Assembly (NCBI RefSeq): GCF_000308515.1
Contig: NZ_BAFV01000007.1
Span: forward strand, 1-64,000
DNA length: 64,000 nt
Source: Nocardia carnea NBRC 14403
GTDB lineage: Bacteria; Actinomycetota; Actinomycetes; Mycobacteriales; Mycobacteriaceae
Direction: 5' to 3'
Below, in pieces: positions 31,533 to 40,644 of this stretch; positions within the stretch are counted from its first letter, which is position 1, and every line of letters begins with the position of its first letter. The position numbers and the translations under genes were made by a program. Below the pieces are notes generated by a model. The model worked only from the letters and a program-made list of their open reading frames with translations. It was not told where the DNA came from and ran no database searches.

Positions 31533-31806
31533 CCGGACACGATCGGGGACAGCGAAGCCGCTTCACCCAGCAAGAGCCGAAGAGCCCGGGGCCCGTCGAC
31601 ACCGTATGAGCACGGCACTGCCGGCCCCGTCGCGGTGGCAAAGATCACCGCCCTGTCATCAGGATCGTTGCCATGCTCCGCCGCAACTGTCCTTGCCGCG
31701 ACAGTGCGGCCGAATGCCGTAGTACCGGTCGTTGCCGCTACCCTGCCCATATCCCCGCTGCACCACTTCCGAGTGCAATCCACAAACGAAACTAGGATCG
31801 ACTGCC

Positions 31807-33213
31807 GTGACGCTGCGCCTGTTCGACACCGAGAAACGGACCCTGCGTGATTTCACGCCGCTGGTACCCGGACATGCCTCGGTGTACCTGTGTGGGGCGA
31901 CCGTGCAGGGTCTGCCGCATATCGGCCATGTGCGCAGCGGTGTGGCGTTCGATATTCTGCGCCGCTGGCTGGCCGCGGGCGGGCTGGATGTGGCGTTCAT
32001 CCGCAATGTCACCGATATCGAGGACAAGATCCTCACCAAGGCGGCCGCGGCCGGTCGGCCGTGGTGGGAATGGGCTGCGACGCACGAGCGCGCCTTCGAC
32101 CGCGCCTACCGGCAGCTCGGGGTGCTTCCGCCGTCGGCGGAGCCGCGGGCGACCGGCCATATCACCCAGATGGTCGACTTGATGCAACGGCTCATCGACC
32201 GCGGGCACGCCTACGCCTCCGAGGGCAATGTGTATTTCGATGTCCGCAGTTACCCGGAGTACGGCGATTTGTCCGGGCACCGGCTCGAGGATGTTCACCA
32301 GGGCGAGAGCGCCGGGACGGGTAAACGCGACCCGCGCGATTTCACGCTCTGGAAAGCCGCGAAACCGGGCGAACCCACGTGGCCGTCACCGTGGGGCCCC
32401 GGTCGCCCCGGCTGGCATCTGGAATGCTCGGCGATGGCCGAGTTCTACCTCGGTTCCGAATTCGATATCCACTGCGGTGGAATGGATCTGGTGTTCCCGC
32501 ACCATGAGAACGAAATCGCCCAGTCCAAGGCGGCCGGCCACGGTTTCGCGCAGTACTGGTTGCACAACGGCTGGGTGACCATGGGCGGCGAGAAGATGTC
32601 GAAATCGCTCGGCAATGTGCTGTCCATTCCGAATGTGCTGAAATCCGTGCGTCCGGTGGAATTGCGCTTCTACCTGGGCAGTGCGCACTACCGGTCCATG
32701 CTGGAGTATTCCGATAAAGCGCTCGCCGACGCCGCTCAGTCGTATCAGCGGATCGAGGCTTTTGTGCAGCGGATCGCCGAACGCGGCGGTGATATCCCGA
32801 TGGGTAAATGGACCGACGGTTTCGCGGCTGCCCTCGACGACGACCTCGGTGTCCCGAAGGCACTCGCCGAAATCCATCACGGTGTCCACGAGGGCAATCG
32901 CGCACTGGATGCCGGTGTGCTCGAGACCGCCCGCGAACATGCGGGCCAGGTCCGCGCCATGCTCGATGTGCTGGGGGTCGATCCGCTCGATCCGCACTGG
33001 CATACCGCCGCCGATCATTCGGCCGCCGACGCCGCCCTCGACGTACTGGTCGGTGCCGAACTGGAACGCCGCCAGCAGGCTCGGGCGGCGAAGGACTGGG
33101 CCACCGCGGACGCCGTCCGCGACCGCTTGCAGGCGGCCGGCATCGAAGTGACCGATACCCCGAACGGTGCCGAATGGTCGCTGGGCACACCTACCCCTGG
33201 AAAGGCGGGCTGA
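31807..33213 (+). CDS. cysS: cysteine--tRNA ligase
   Basis: Charges tRNA-Cys. It has the class I signatures HIGH (in [11 protein letters not shown]) and KMSKS (in [11 protein letters not shown]) and the zinc-ligand Cys residues in YLCGATVQG and WHLECSAM. It is 468 aa. I use the GTG at 31807: TAGGAT (31793-31798) is a -10 that would start transcription about two bases upstream, a leaderless arrangement, and the frame extension to 31732 is not family-like. rlmB overlaps its stop by one base. Confidence 0.95.
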   Translation: MTLRLFDTEKRTLRDFTPLVPGHASVYLCGATVQGLPHIGHVRSGVAFDILRRWLAAGGLDVAFIRNVTDIEDKILTKAAAAGRPWWEWAATHERAFDRAYRQLGVLPPSAEPRATGHITQMVDLMQRLIDRGHAYASEGNVYFDVRSYPEYGDLSGHRLEDVHQGESAGTGKRDPRDFTLWKAAKPGEPTWPSPWGPGRPGWHLECSAMAEFYLGSEFDIHCGGMDLVFPHHENEIAQSKAAGHGFAQYWLHNGWVTMGGEKMSKSLGNVLSIPNVLKSVRPVELRFYLGSAHYRSMLEYSDKALADAAQSYQRIEAFVQRIAERGGDIPMGKWTDGFAAALDDDLGVPKALAEIHHGVHEGNRALDAGVLETAREHAGQVRAMLDVLGVDPLDPHWHTAADHSAADAALDVLVGAELERRQQARAAKDWATADAVRDRLQAAGIEVTDTPNGAEWSLGTPTPGKAG

Positions 33214-34184
33214 TGGCCGGCAATTCACAACGTCGTGGTGCGATCCGCAAAGGCGGCAGCAAGAAGGGGCAGGTGGTCGGCTCCGGCGGGCAGCGCCGCC
33301 GTGGACTGGAAGGTCGCGGGCCGACACCTCCCGCGGAAGCGCGCACCAAACATCCCGCGGCCCGCAAAGCCGCCGCGAAAGCGCGTGCCGCTCAGAAGAG
33401 TTCGACCGGCCGTGGTGCCCGCCCGGCCGGCCGGCACGGTGACGACGGGCCGGAGCTGGTCCTGGGCCGCAATCCGGTGGTGGAATGCCTGCGTGCCGGG
33501 GTCCCGGCGACCGCGCTGTACGTGGCGGTCGGTACCGAGAACGACGAGCGGCTCACCGAAAGCGTGCGTATCGCCGCCGATACCGGAATATCCATCCTCG
33601 AGGTGCCGCGCACCGATCTGGACCGGATGAGCTCCAACGGTTTACACCAGGGGATGGCACTGCAGGTGCCGCCCTACCGGTACGCACATCCGGACGATCT
33701 GTTGTCCCGGGCCCAGCAGTCGGTGGAACCGGCGCTGCTGGTGGCGCTGGACAATATCTCCGACCCGCGCAACCTGGGTGCCGTGGTGCGTTCGGTCGCG
33801 GCGTTCGGCGGGCACGGCGTGGTGATCCCGCAGCGGCGCAGCGCGAGCGTGACCGCGGTGGCCTGGCGGACCAGCGCCGGCGCGGCTGCCCGGCTGCCGG
33901 TCGCTCGCGCCACCAATCTCACTCGCACGCTCAAGGATTGGGCTGCCAAAGGGGTCCAGATCGTCGGCCTGGATGCCGGCGGTGACACCTCGCTCGACGA
34001 TTTCGATGCCACCGGGCCCACAGTGATCGTGGTGGGGTCCGAGGGCAAGGGGTTGTCCCGGCTGGTCCGAGAGAATTGTGACGCGATTCTGAGCATTCCC
34101 ATGGCGGGTCCGGTGGAATCGCTCAACGCCTCCGTAGCGGCGGGCGTCGTACTGGCCGAAACAGCACGACAGCGCCGCGCCTGA
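33213..34184 (+). CDS. rlmB: 23S rRNA (guanosine-2'-O)-methyltransferase, RlmB/TrmH family
   Basis: A SpoU-type SPOUT methyltransferase of 323 aa. An N-terminal Lys/Arg-rich disordered tail (1-75) precedes the substrate-binding domain ([13 protein letters not shown]...). The knotted catalytic domain has motif 1 [14 protein letters not shown], motif 2 [10 protein letters not shown] and motif 3 [15 protein letters not shown]. It is probably responsible for Gm2251-type modification; the exact site is inferred from the family. The ATG shares its A with the cysS stop (TGATG), so the two are coupled. Confidence 0.92.
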   Translation: MAGNSQRRGAIRKGGSKKGQVVGSGGQRRRGLEGRGPTPPAEARTKHPAARKAAAKARAAQKSSTGRGARPAGRHGDDGPELVLGRNPVVECLRAGVPATALYVAVGTENDERLTESVRIAADTGISILEVPRTDLDRMSSNGLHQGMALQVPPYRYAHPDDLLSRAQQSVEPALLVALDNISDPRNLGAVVRSVAAFGGHGVVIPQRRSASVTAVAWRTSAGAAARLPVARATNLTRTLKDWAAKGVQIVGLDAGGDTSLDDFDATGPTVIVVGSEGKGLSRLVRENCDAILSIPMAGPVESLNASVAAGVVLAETARQRRA

Positions 34185-34637
34185 CCTTGCCGCGCCGGCC
34201 CCCCACCGTTTGCTCCGTAGCGCCTGACTCCGTAGCGCCGCGGCGGGACCGCGCCCGGAATCTACTGCTCGGCGGCGGTCCGTGCTGCCCTGGTGATTCG
34301 GAGCGCCGCTTCCTCGTCGCCGCCGACCGTACTCCGCGCCCGCGCGGGGTACGGTGCCGCGCCGGTATTGCAATGACCGGCCCAGATGCTGGGGTGCAGC
34401 ATCCCCTTTGGGCACGGAGGCGGTGGCGTTGATGGACAGCACGATGGCGGTGGCGTTGTCGGGCCGGTTCGGTGGTGCCGGGATCGGCGGCTCGGGCGCA
34501 ACATCGCCGACCGGCTCCGCGGCGCTGTCCGGGACGGGGGCGCTCGGGCCACTCGCGGTCCCGGTCAGCGGGCGGTTCCACGCCGATTCGGTCGCGCCCG
34601 GACCGCAAAACCGCCACCGCACCGTAGAATTCGTTGT
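34185..34637. other. intergenic region without a supported gene
   Basis: Short open frames on both strands are Pro/Arg- or Ala/Gly-rich and lack ribosome sites. The 12-base direct repeat CTCCGTAGCGCC occurs twice near 34213-34241. At the right end TAGAAT (34625-34630) is a good -10 for the next gene. Confidence 0.45.
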
Positions 34638-34913
34638 GTGGTGATACCCAACACGCCCATCGGTAAGCCGGTCGAGCACCCGTATGCGACGGCGGTGCTG
34701 CTCCTGGGTGCGGTCAGCCTGCTGTGTTTCGGGCTGACCGGGCCGGTGGCCTGGGCGATGGGTAAACGCGCACTGGATCAGATCGACGAATCGGGCGGCG
34801 CCTACGGTGGCCGTACACAGGTCGTGGTCGGGTTCATACTGGGTGTCATCGGCACGATTCTGGCGGTGCTGATGGCGCTGCTGTTCGTCCTGGTATTCAT
34901 CACCGGCGGCTGA
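34638..34913 (+). CDS. DUF4190 small membrane protein
   Basis: A 91-aa protein with two hydrophobic segments (about residues 20-40 and 65-88) separated by GKRALDQIDESGGAYGGR, the loop typical of DUF4190 proteins. The function is unknown. The GTG at 34638 is one base after the transcription start predicted from TAGAAT (34625-34630), so the mRNA is probably leaderless. It is convergent with the crotonase gene, 6 bases away. Confidence 0.8.
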   Translation: MVIPNTPIGKPVEHPYATAVLLLGAVSLLCFGLTGPVAWAMGKRALDQIDESGGAYGGRTQVVVGFILGVIGTILAVLMALLFVLVFITGG

Positions 34914-34919
34914 CGGCGA

Positions 34920-35729
34920 TCAGTCCAAGCTCTGCTGCCCGGTCCATTTCCCGGGTTCCCAGGTCGGCCATTCCTCGGTGACCGAACCCGACCAGGTGGG
35001 CTGGCGGCGTTCCCGGAAGGCCGTCATCGCCTCGCCCGCGTCCCGGCCGCCGGCGATGTGATCGTTCAGATCGGCCTCCAGTTGCGCCACCGTCGCCGGT
35101 TCCAGGCCGGCCCCTTCCCAGAGCAGGCGTTTCGACAGGGCCGCGCTCAGGGGCGCCGAACCGCCCGCGATATCGTGCGCGACCGCCATCGCGGTCGGTA
35201 GTACCTCCACCGCGGGCAGGCAGGCATTGGCCAGGCCCATCGCTTTGGCTTCGGCGCCGTCGAAGGTGCGGCCGGTGAGCAGGATATCGGCGGCGTTGGC
35301 GAGACCGGCCAGCCGCGGCAGTGTCCAGTGGGCGTAGCCGTCGGCGAGTACGCCGCGCCGCACCTGGCTCAGCGCGTACACCGCGTCGTCGGCCAGGTAT
35401 CGCAGATCGCATTGCAAAGCGAGTGCCAGGCCGACGCCCACCGCATGCCCGTTGACCGCCGCGATCACCGGTTTGCGGATCCGGAACGGGGGCGGGTCGA
35501 TACTTGCGCTCACCTCGCCCACCCGGTCGGACAGATCTGCCCCCGCGCAGAATGCCGGGGGAGTTCCGGTGATGACCACGACCCGGATCGCGTCCTCGGC
35601 GTCGCACCGCTTCAACGCCGCCCCGAGGGCTTCGGTCATGGCGGGATTGAACGCGTTCTGTTTGGCCGGCCGATTCAAGGTGAGGACGGCGATGCCCGCT
35701 GAGACATCGACGAGCAATTCCGAACTCAT
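34920..35729 (-). CDS. enoyl-CoA hydratase/isomerase (crotonase) family protein
   Basis: A crotonase-fold protein of 269 aa with NRPAKQNAFNPAM and the oxyanion-hole segment INGHAVGVGLALALQCDLR (here V-N-G-H). By hand alignment the two glutamates used by classical hydratases are replaced: Gln in ALSQVRRG and Asp in ADILLTG. The reaction may therefore not be simple hydration; this needs a proper alignment. It lies 49 bases downstream of an acyl-CoA dehydrogenase on the same strand, suggesting a fatty or branched acyl-CoA pathway. Confidence 0.85.
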   Translation of the reverse strand: MSSELLVDVSAGIAVLTLNRPAKQNAFNPAMTEALGAALKRCDAEDAIRVVVITGTPPAFCAGADLSDRVGEVSASIDPPPFRIRKPVIAAVNGHAVGVGLALALQCDLRYLADDAVYALSQVRRGVLADGYAHWTLPRLAGLANAADILLTGRTFDGAEAKAMGLANACLPAVEVLPTAMAVAHDIAGGSAPLSAALSKRLLWEGAGLEPATVAQLEADLNDHIAGGRDAGEAMTAFRERRQPTWSGSVTEEWPTWEPGKWTGQQSLD

Positions 35730-35778
35730 GGTGGGGAGTGTATTGGTGAACGGCCGCGCCCGGGGTTTCGGGCCGTAA

Positions 35779-36948
35779 TCAGCGCAGCACTTTCCGGCTG
35801 ATGGCGTATTTGTGGACTTCGGTGGGGCCGTCGTAGAGCCGGAACGGGCGCATATCGCGGAAGATCATTTCGACGACCGTTTCATCACTGACGCCGATAC
35901 CGCCGAGGATCTGGACACAGCGGTCGGCGACCTTGAACAGTTCCTCGGAAACGAAAGATTTCGCCATCGAACTCTCGTGGCGGGCCTTTTCGCCCTGGTC
36001 CATGAGCCAGCAGGTATGCCAGATGGTGAGCCGGCACTGGTGCAGTGCGATCTCGTTATCGGCGATCATGAATGATACGCCCTGGTGCTCACCGATTGTT
36101 TTACCGAATGCGGTGCGGGTTTTCGCGTGGTCGATGGCGATGCTCTGGGCGCGTTCGGCGGCGCCGAGCCAGCGCATGCAATGAGTGAGGCGGGCCGGGG
36201 CCAGCCGCAACTGGGCGTAGCGCAGGGCTTGTCCCGCTTCGCCGAGCAGGGCGGATTTCGGCAGCGTGAGGCCGTCGAACCGAACCACACAGTGCCCGGC
36301 CACATAGTTGCGGTCCATGGTGTTCATGGTGCGTTCGATGACGATGCCCGGCTGGTCGCCGTCGGTGAGGAAGAGGGTGGGGCCGGCCGGGAGATGCGGG
36401 TTCTCGGCGAGCTCGGCCATGATGATCCAGGTTTTTGCGCCGTTCGCGCCGGTGATCAACCATTTGCGGCCGTCGATGGTGAAGTTCTCGCCGTCGAAGG
36501 TCGCGGTGGTGGACAGCTGGGCCGGGTCGGAGCCGGCGCCGTCGGGTTCGGTCATGGCGAAAACGGAGCGCTGGTGGCCGTCGATGACCGGTTTCAGGTA
36601 GCGCTCGGTCTGGTCCGGATCGGCGATCTTGGAGAGCAGGAACATATTGCCCTCGTCGGGGGCCGCGCAGTTCATCGCGACCGGGCCGAGGGTGGACCAT
36701 CCGGCCGCTTCGTAGAGAACGGCCTGTTCGACATGGGTGAGACCGCGGCCGCCGAGTGCGGTGGGTGCCTGGATGGTGAGCAGATCCTCGGCGCGGGCCA
36801 GCTCCACGAGTTCCTGGCGCAGTTCGTCGGTGGGGCCGTGCGAGGTGAGCCGGGGGTCGCGCTCGTAGGGCACGATCTTATCGGCGACGAACTGGCGGAT
36901 CCGGTCGCGTTCGGCGGCCAGGTCGGCGGGAATCGTGAAGTCGATCAT
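35779..36948 (-). CDS. acyl-CoA dehydrogenase
   Basis: An FAD-dependent acyl-CoA dehydrogenase of 389 aa resembling the ACAD10/11 group. FAMTEPDGAGSDPAQ lies near residue 136, KWLITGANG follows, and QILGGIGVSDETVVE and RLYDGPTEVHKYAISRKVL are at the C-terminus. In YDGPTEVH the position of the medium-chain catalytic Glu is Asp, as I recall for ACAD10/11-like enzymes. It is upstream of the crotonase gene and probably co-transcribed with it. The substrate is not predictable. Confidence 0.9.
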   Translation of the reverse strand: MIDFTIPADLAAERDRIRQFVADKIVPYERDPRLTSHGPTDELRQELVELARAEDLLTIQAPTALGGRGLTHVEQAVLYEAAGWSTLGPVAMNCAAPDEGNMFLLSKIADPDQTERYLKPVIDGHQRSVFAMTEPDGAGSDPAQLSTTATFDGENFTIDGRKWLITGANGAKTWIIMAELAENPHLPAGPTLFLTDGDQPGIVIERTMNTMDRNYVAGHCVVRFDGLTLPKSALLGEAGQALRYAQLRLAPARLTHCMRWLGAAERAQSIAIDHAKTRTAFGKTIGEHQGVSFMIADNEIALHQCRLTIWHTCWLMDQGEKARHESSMAKSFVSEELFKVADRCVQILGGIGVSDETVVEMIFRDMRPFRLYDGPTEVHKYAISRKVLR

Positions 36949-37043
36949 GTGGTGCCCTTCGTTCCGGGAGCGTTACGCACGAGCATACGAAACCCCCGGT
37001 CCCCGACTGAAGGCACCTGCCCGCAAAGCGATCCCCGCCGGGG

Positions 37044-37910
37044 TCACCGTACGCGGGCGACCTGCCGCTGCCGGGCGCCGATCACTCGGCAGACCAGGTA
37101 GATCAGGAACGAGATCGTGGTGACGAACGTCGATACCGGCGCCCCCGGCGCCAGCGACAGCAGGATCCCGCCGACTGCCGAGATCTCGGCGAAGATCACC
37201 GCGAGCACCGTGGCCCGCACCGGATCGGCGGTCAGCTGCGCCGCGGCGGCCGCCGGTGTGATGAGCAGCGCGAGGACCAGCAGGGCGCCCACGATCTGCA
37301 CGCCGAAGGCGGCGGTGATACCGAGCATCACCGCGAACAGAATCGACAGGGCGCGTACCGGGACCCCGCGGGCCACCGCGACCTCGGGATCGGTGCTGGC
37401 GAACAGCAACGGCCGGTAGACGACGGCGAGCACCGCCAGCACTGCCGCGGTACAGGTGGCCAGCAGGGTCAGCCCGCTGAAGCCCACACTGACGACCTGC
37501 CCGGTGAGCAGCGAGAACTTCGACCCCGCGCGTTCGGGTCCGAGCCACAGGAACAGCACCGAGAGGCCGAGCCCGAACGACAGCACCACCGCGATCACCG
37601 AATCGCGTTCGCGGGCCCGGGTACCGAGAATGCCGAAGAGTACCGCCGCGATCACCGAACCGGCGATCGCGCCGATACCGACCCCGGCGCCGACGAGTAG
37701 TGCCGCGGCAGCGCCGGTGAGCGAGAGTTCGCTGGTGCCGTGTACGGCGAACGACATCTGCCGGCTGATGATCAGCGGCCCGATGGCCCCGGCGAGCAGG
37801 CCCAGCAGTGCCGCGGCGAGTACGGCCTGTTGTACGAAGTCGTAGCCGAGCAGGTGAACGGTGGTCTGCAGATCGAAGATCTCGGCCAGCACGTCGGAGA
37901 GCTTGTCCAT
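37044..37910 (-). CDS. znuB: zinc ABC transporter permease (ZnuB-like)
   Basis: An ABC-3 type permease of 288 aa with about eight hydrophobic helices and the family pattern QMSFAVHGTSELSLTGAAAALLVG near residues 51-74. It forms the membrane channel for ZnuA-delivered metal. The ATG abuts the stop of znuC without spacing, so translation is coupled. Zinc is favoured over manganese because of the Zur-like box upstream of the operon. Confidence 0.9.
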   Translation of the reverse strand: MDKLSDVLAEIFDLQTTVHLLGYDFVQQAVLAAALLGLLAGAIGPLIISRQMSFAVHGTSELSLTGAAAALLVGAGVGIGAIAGSVIAAVLFGILGTRARERDSVIAVVLSFGLGLSVLFLWLGPERAGSKFSLLTGQVVSVGFSGLTLLATCTAAVLAVLAVVYRPLLFASTDPEVAVARGVPVRALSILFAVMLGITAAFGVQIVGALLVLALLITPAAAAAQLTADPVRATVLAVIFAEISAVGGILLSLAPGAPVSTFVTTISFLIYLVCRVIGARQRQVARVR

Positions 37911-39347
37911 CTAGGTGTGTGCCTGTCGGGGTTGCCGGCCGGAGTCGGTGCCTGCCGGGTCGGGAATATGCGGAGTACCGGGGTCGCCGTGGCAGTGGGC
38001 GCCGGCGGTGCCGAGCGCATCCATGGTGTCGCCGGTGCCGACCACGACCAGCCGGCCGCGGACACGCAGCACATCGACATCGGTCTGATACAGCTCGGAC
38101 AGCACCGCCGAGGTCATCACCTCGTCCGGCGTGCCGATCCGGAACTTCCCGTCGACCAGGTAGAGCACCCGGTCCACCAGCGGCAGGATCGGGTTGATCT
38201 CGTGGGTGACGAACAGGACGGCTGTGCCGTGATCGCGGCGCCGCCGGTCGATCAGGCCGGAGACGAGTTGCTGACTGGCCAGATCGAGACTGAGCAGGGG
38301 CTCATCGCAGAGCAGTACCGCCGGATCGCCGACCAGCGCCTGCGCCACCCGCAGCCGCTGTTGTTCGCCGCCGGACATGCTCTCCAGCGGAGCGCGCGCG
38401 AATTTCTCGGCACCGACATCGGCGATCGCGGCGGCGACCTTACGGCGGCGTTCGGCGCGTCCGCGCAGGCCGAGACCCCAGCGGTGCCCGTCCACGCCGA
38501 GACCGACCAGATCGGTACCGCGTAACTGCACACCGGCGTCGATGGTGCGCTGCTGCGGGATGTACCCGATATCGGGATGCCCGGCGCGCGGTTCGGCACC
38601 GCCGATACGGGCCCGCCCGGCGGACAGGCCCAGCTGGCCGAGCAGTACCCGGAGCAGAGAGGTCTTACCGGAACCGTTGGGGCCGAGCACGGCGATGAAC
38701 TCGCCCCGGGCGACGCTGAGGTCCAGTTCGCGCCACAGAATGCGGTCGCCGAATCCGAGGGTCGCCGATTCGAGTGCGACCGCCGGCGTCTCGTTCCGGG
38801 GTCCGTCCGCCTGTACGACAGTGCGCCCCCGAGTCGGCACGACAGTGCGCTCGCGGTCCGGTGCGGCAGTGCGCGCGTCGGGTGAAACGGCCCCCTGCGT
38901 ATCGGGCGATACCGTGCCCTGCCCGTCGGGCGATACCGAACTCCGACTGCTGGGCGGTGGAGTGGTCGGCTCCCCGCCGGGCGCATCGAACTGCTGCGTA
39001 TCGCCAGCGGAGGGTCTCGAGCTGTTGCCGGTGTTGCCTGCGGATGCTTCCGGGCCGTTACTGCCGGTGTCGCCCGCGGACGGTTCCGAGCTGATGCCGG
39101 TGTCGCCTGCGGGTGGTTCCGAGCTGTTGCTGCCGGTATCGCCCACGGGTGGTTGTGAACTGTTGCCGCCGGTATCGGCTGCGGGTGGATGTGAACCGTT
39201 GCCGGTTTCGCCCATGCGCGGTTGCGACCCGCTGCCGGTCGCGTCTGCACCGTGAGCTGCCGCATTCGTATCCGCGGGCAAGGCCGTATCGGTGCCGGAT
39301 GGTGTGCCGCGACCGTGTGCCGACGCGGTTTCGCTCATCGGTTGCAT
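37911..39347 (-). CDS. znuC: zinc ABC transporter ATP-binding protein with long repetitive N-terminal extension
   Basis: The ABC ATPase domain starts near residue 189 and shows Walker A GPNGSGKTS (222-230), signature MSGGEQQR and Walker B VLLCDEPLLSLD. Typical ZnuC proteins lack the first ~188 residues. Here these consist of about seven degenerate 12-residue units (S-S-x-P-x-x-G-D-T-G-x-N, residues ~39-118) and then 8-9-residue units with VSPD (138-178). The ATG at 39347 follows znuA by 24 bases. A GTG at residue 170 could be an alternative start but lacks a ribosome site. The C-terminus has HCHGD, a possible metal-binding stretch. Confidence 0.88.
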   Translation of the reverse strand: MQPMSETASAHGRGTPSGTDTALPADTNAAAHGADATGSGSQPRMGETGNGSHPPAADTGGNSSQPPVGDTGSNSSEPPAGDTGISSEPSAGDTGSNGPEASAGNTGNSSRPSAGDTQQFDAPGGEPTTPPPSSRSSVSPDGQGTVSPDTQGAVSPDARTAAPDRERTVVPTRGRTVVQADGPRNETPAVALESATLGFGDRILWRELDLSVARGEFIAVLGPNGSGKTSLLRVLLGQLGLSAGRARIGGAEPRAGHPDIGYIPQQRTIDAGVQLRGTDLVGLGVDGHRWGLGLRGRAERRRKVAAAIADVGAEKFARAPLESMSGGEQQRLRVAQALVGDPAVLLCDEPLLSLDLASQQLVSGLIDRRRRDHGTAVLFVTHEINPILPLVDRVLYLVDGKFRIGTPDEVMTSAVLSELYQTDVDVLRVRGRLVVVGTGDTMDALGTAGAHCHGDPGTPHIPDPAGTDSGRQPRQAHT

Positions 39348-39371
39348 CCGTTCGTCGCTTTCGGGCCGGGG

Positions 39372-40262
39372 TCAGCCGACGGCGTCGGCCAGCGCCTCGG
39401 CGTTGCGGGTCTGCCATGTCACGAAATCGAGGCCAGGGGGCAGCGTCTCGGTGACCTCGACCACCGGGATACCGGCCGCGTCGGCCGCCGCCCGTAGATC
39501 CTGGCTGACCTTGTCCTCCGTCTGGACGTTGTAGATCAGTACATCGATCTGCCGGCCGGTGACCAGATCGCGGGTCGCGGCGACGGCTGCGGGTGCGGGA
39601 TCGGTTTCCTGTTCGATCGCTTCCTGGTAGTCACGCGGTGTCCGGTCGACGGTACCGGCGTCCTGGAGCAGGTAGTACGCCAGCGGTTCGGTCTGCAGTA
39701 CCGGCGTGCCCGGGTGCGCGCCGGCGGTCCGGTCGGTGAGGGTGGTGACCGCGTCGAGCCGGCCGGTGAACTCCGCGGCCCGGTCGGAATATCCCTGCGC
39801 GTGCTCGGGATCGAGTTCGCCGAGAGCCGTGCCGATCTGCTCGGCTACCAGCGCGACGGTTTCCATGTCGTACCAGACGTGCTCGTTCGTATCGTTCTGG
39901 ATCGCGCTGTCGCGGGTCGCGACGGCTTCGACGGCGCGCTGTCCGCGGCCCTCGATCGCCTTGGCCATGAACTCGTCGTAGTGGCCGCCGTTGTACACCA
40001 CCAGATCGGCGTCGCTGATCTGGGCGGATTCGGCGGCGGAGGTTTCGTGGGAATGTGGGTCGGCGGCGGGATCGGAGATGATCGCCGAAACTTCCGCGTC
40101 CGGCCCGGCCACCGTGCTCGCGATATCGGCCCATACATTGGTAGAGGCGACCACCTGCGGTTTGCCCGAATCGTCCCCGCTGGTACCGCACGCGGTGAGT
40201 GCCGCGGCCGTCGCCACACCGACGGTGAGCAGTAAGGCGCTACGGGCAGATTTCAGTGACAC
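39372..40262 (-). CDS. znuA: zinc ABC transporter substrate-binding lipoprotein (ZnuA-like)
   Basis: A cluster A-I metal-binding lipoprotein of 296 aa. The signal peptide ends in lipobox LTAC (about residues 22-25). Metal-ligand candidates are His in DPHSHETS, His in NEHVWYDME, and Asp/Glu near the C-terminus. There is no long His-rich loop. The GTG at 40262 is the first gene of the znuA-znuC-znuB operon. A Zur-like palindrome lies 21 bases upstream, so induction under zinc starvation is likely. Confidence 0.92.
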   Translation of the reverse strand: MSLKSARSALLLTVGVATAAALTACGTSGDDSGKPQVVASTNVWADIASTVAGPDAEVSAIISDPAADPHSHETSAAESAQISDADLVVYNGGHYDEFMAKAIEGRGQRAVEAVATRDSAIQNDTNEHVWYDMETVALVAEQIGTALGELDPEHAQGYSDRAAEFTGRLDAVTTLTDRTAGAHPGTPVLQTEPLAYYLLQDAGTVDRTPRDYQEAIEQETDPAPAAVAATRDLVTGRQIDVLIYNVQTEDKVSQDLRAAADAAGIPVVEVTETLPPGLDFVTWQTRNAEALADAVG

Positions 40263-40282
40263 GGCGTACCTACCAAAGAGTT

Positions 40283-40305
40283 TAATGGAAATCGTTTCCG
40301 TTTTA
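40283..40305 (-). promoter_or_regulatory. Zur-like operator upstream of znuA
   Basis: TAATGGAAATCGTTTCCGTTTTA contains the inverted repeat GGAAA-TCG-TTTCC within a wider AT-rich palindrome, matching my recollection of the actinobacterial Zur box (TGAAAATCATTTTCA-like). It is placed to overlap the znuA promoter. Confidence 0.7.
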
Positions 40306-40588
40306 CTTTAGCAGGAGGCGGGAGACCTTCCGAACCGACCGTCCAGTGTCCAACGGCCGCGTCGAGCGCTGCACTTGCGGTCTTTCGTTCGGCCCGCGGG
40401 CTTCGCAGGCCGAACACGTTGGTAGGCAGACCCCTTCACGGCCCGCACTCGACTCGACGCAGCTGCCGCGCTCAGCGCGGTCACCGGTCCTACCGCGAAT
40501 GCCTGAACATGCCTTGTCGCCCACATTCGGTTCTTTGTGTTCAACCCACCCCCGGTACTCCGCCGAGGAGTCCGGGCGCTGGCCGATC

Positions 40589-40625
40589 GGCCCATAGCGG
40601 CGGGTTCGTGCCGCCGCTATGGGCC
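40589..40625 (-). terminator. terminator of the trehalose-phosphatase/GH15 gene
   Basis: A 15-bp perfect stem GGCCCATAGCGGCGG/CCGCCGCTATGGGCC with a 7-nt loop lies 19 bases after the stop of the minus-strand gene. Confidence 0.8.
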
Positions 40626-40644
40626 GGGTGGATCGGTTACGCGC

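Larger units (their letters stand above)
40263..40644. other. znuA upstream region and spacer to the trehalose gene
   Basis: Apart from the Zur-like box and the terminator annotated separately, there is a second perfect-ended hairpin at 40387-40415 (8-bp outer stem GTTCGGCC/GGCCGAAC, a C-A mismatch, then 3 bp) of unknown role. No gene is supported. Confidence 0.5.

Noticed and set aside
34185..34637. Short ORFs in the rlmB-DUF4190 spacer
   Set aside because: No ribosome site, biased composition and no recognisable pattern on either strand.
38994..39233. Tandem DNA repeats in znuC considered as a CRISPR or minisatellite
   Set aside because: The units are degenerate, in frame, multiples of three bases and without unique spacers, so they are coding repeats of the ZnuC extension.
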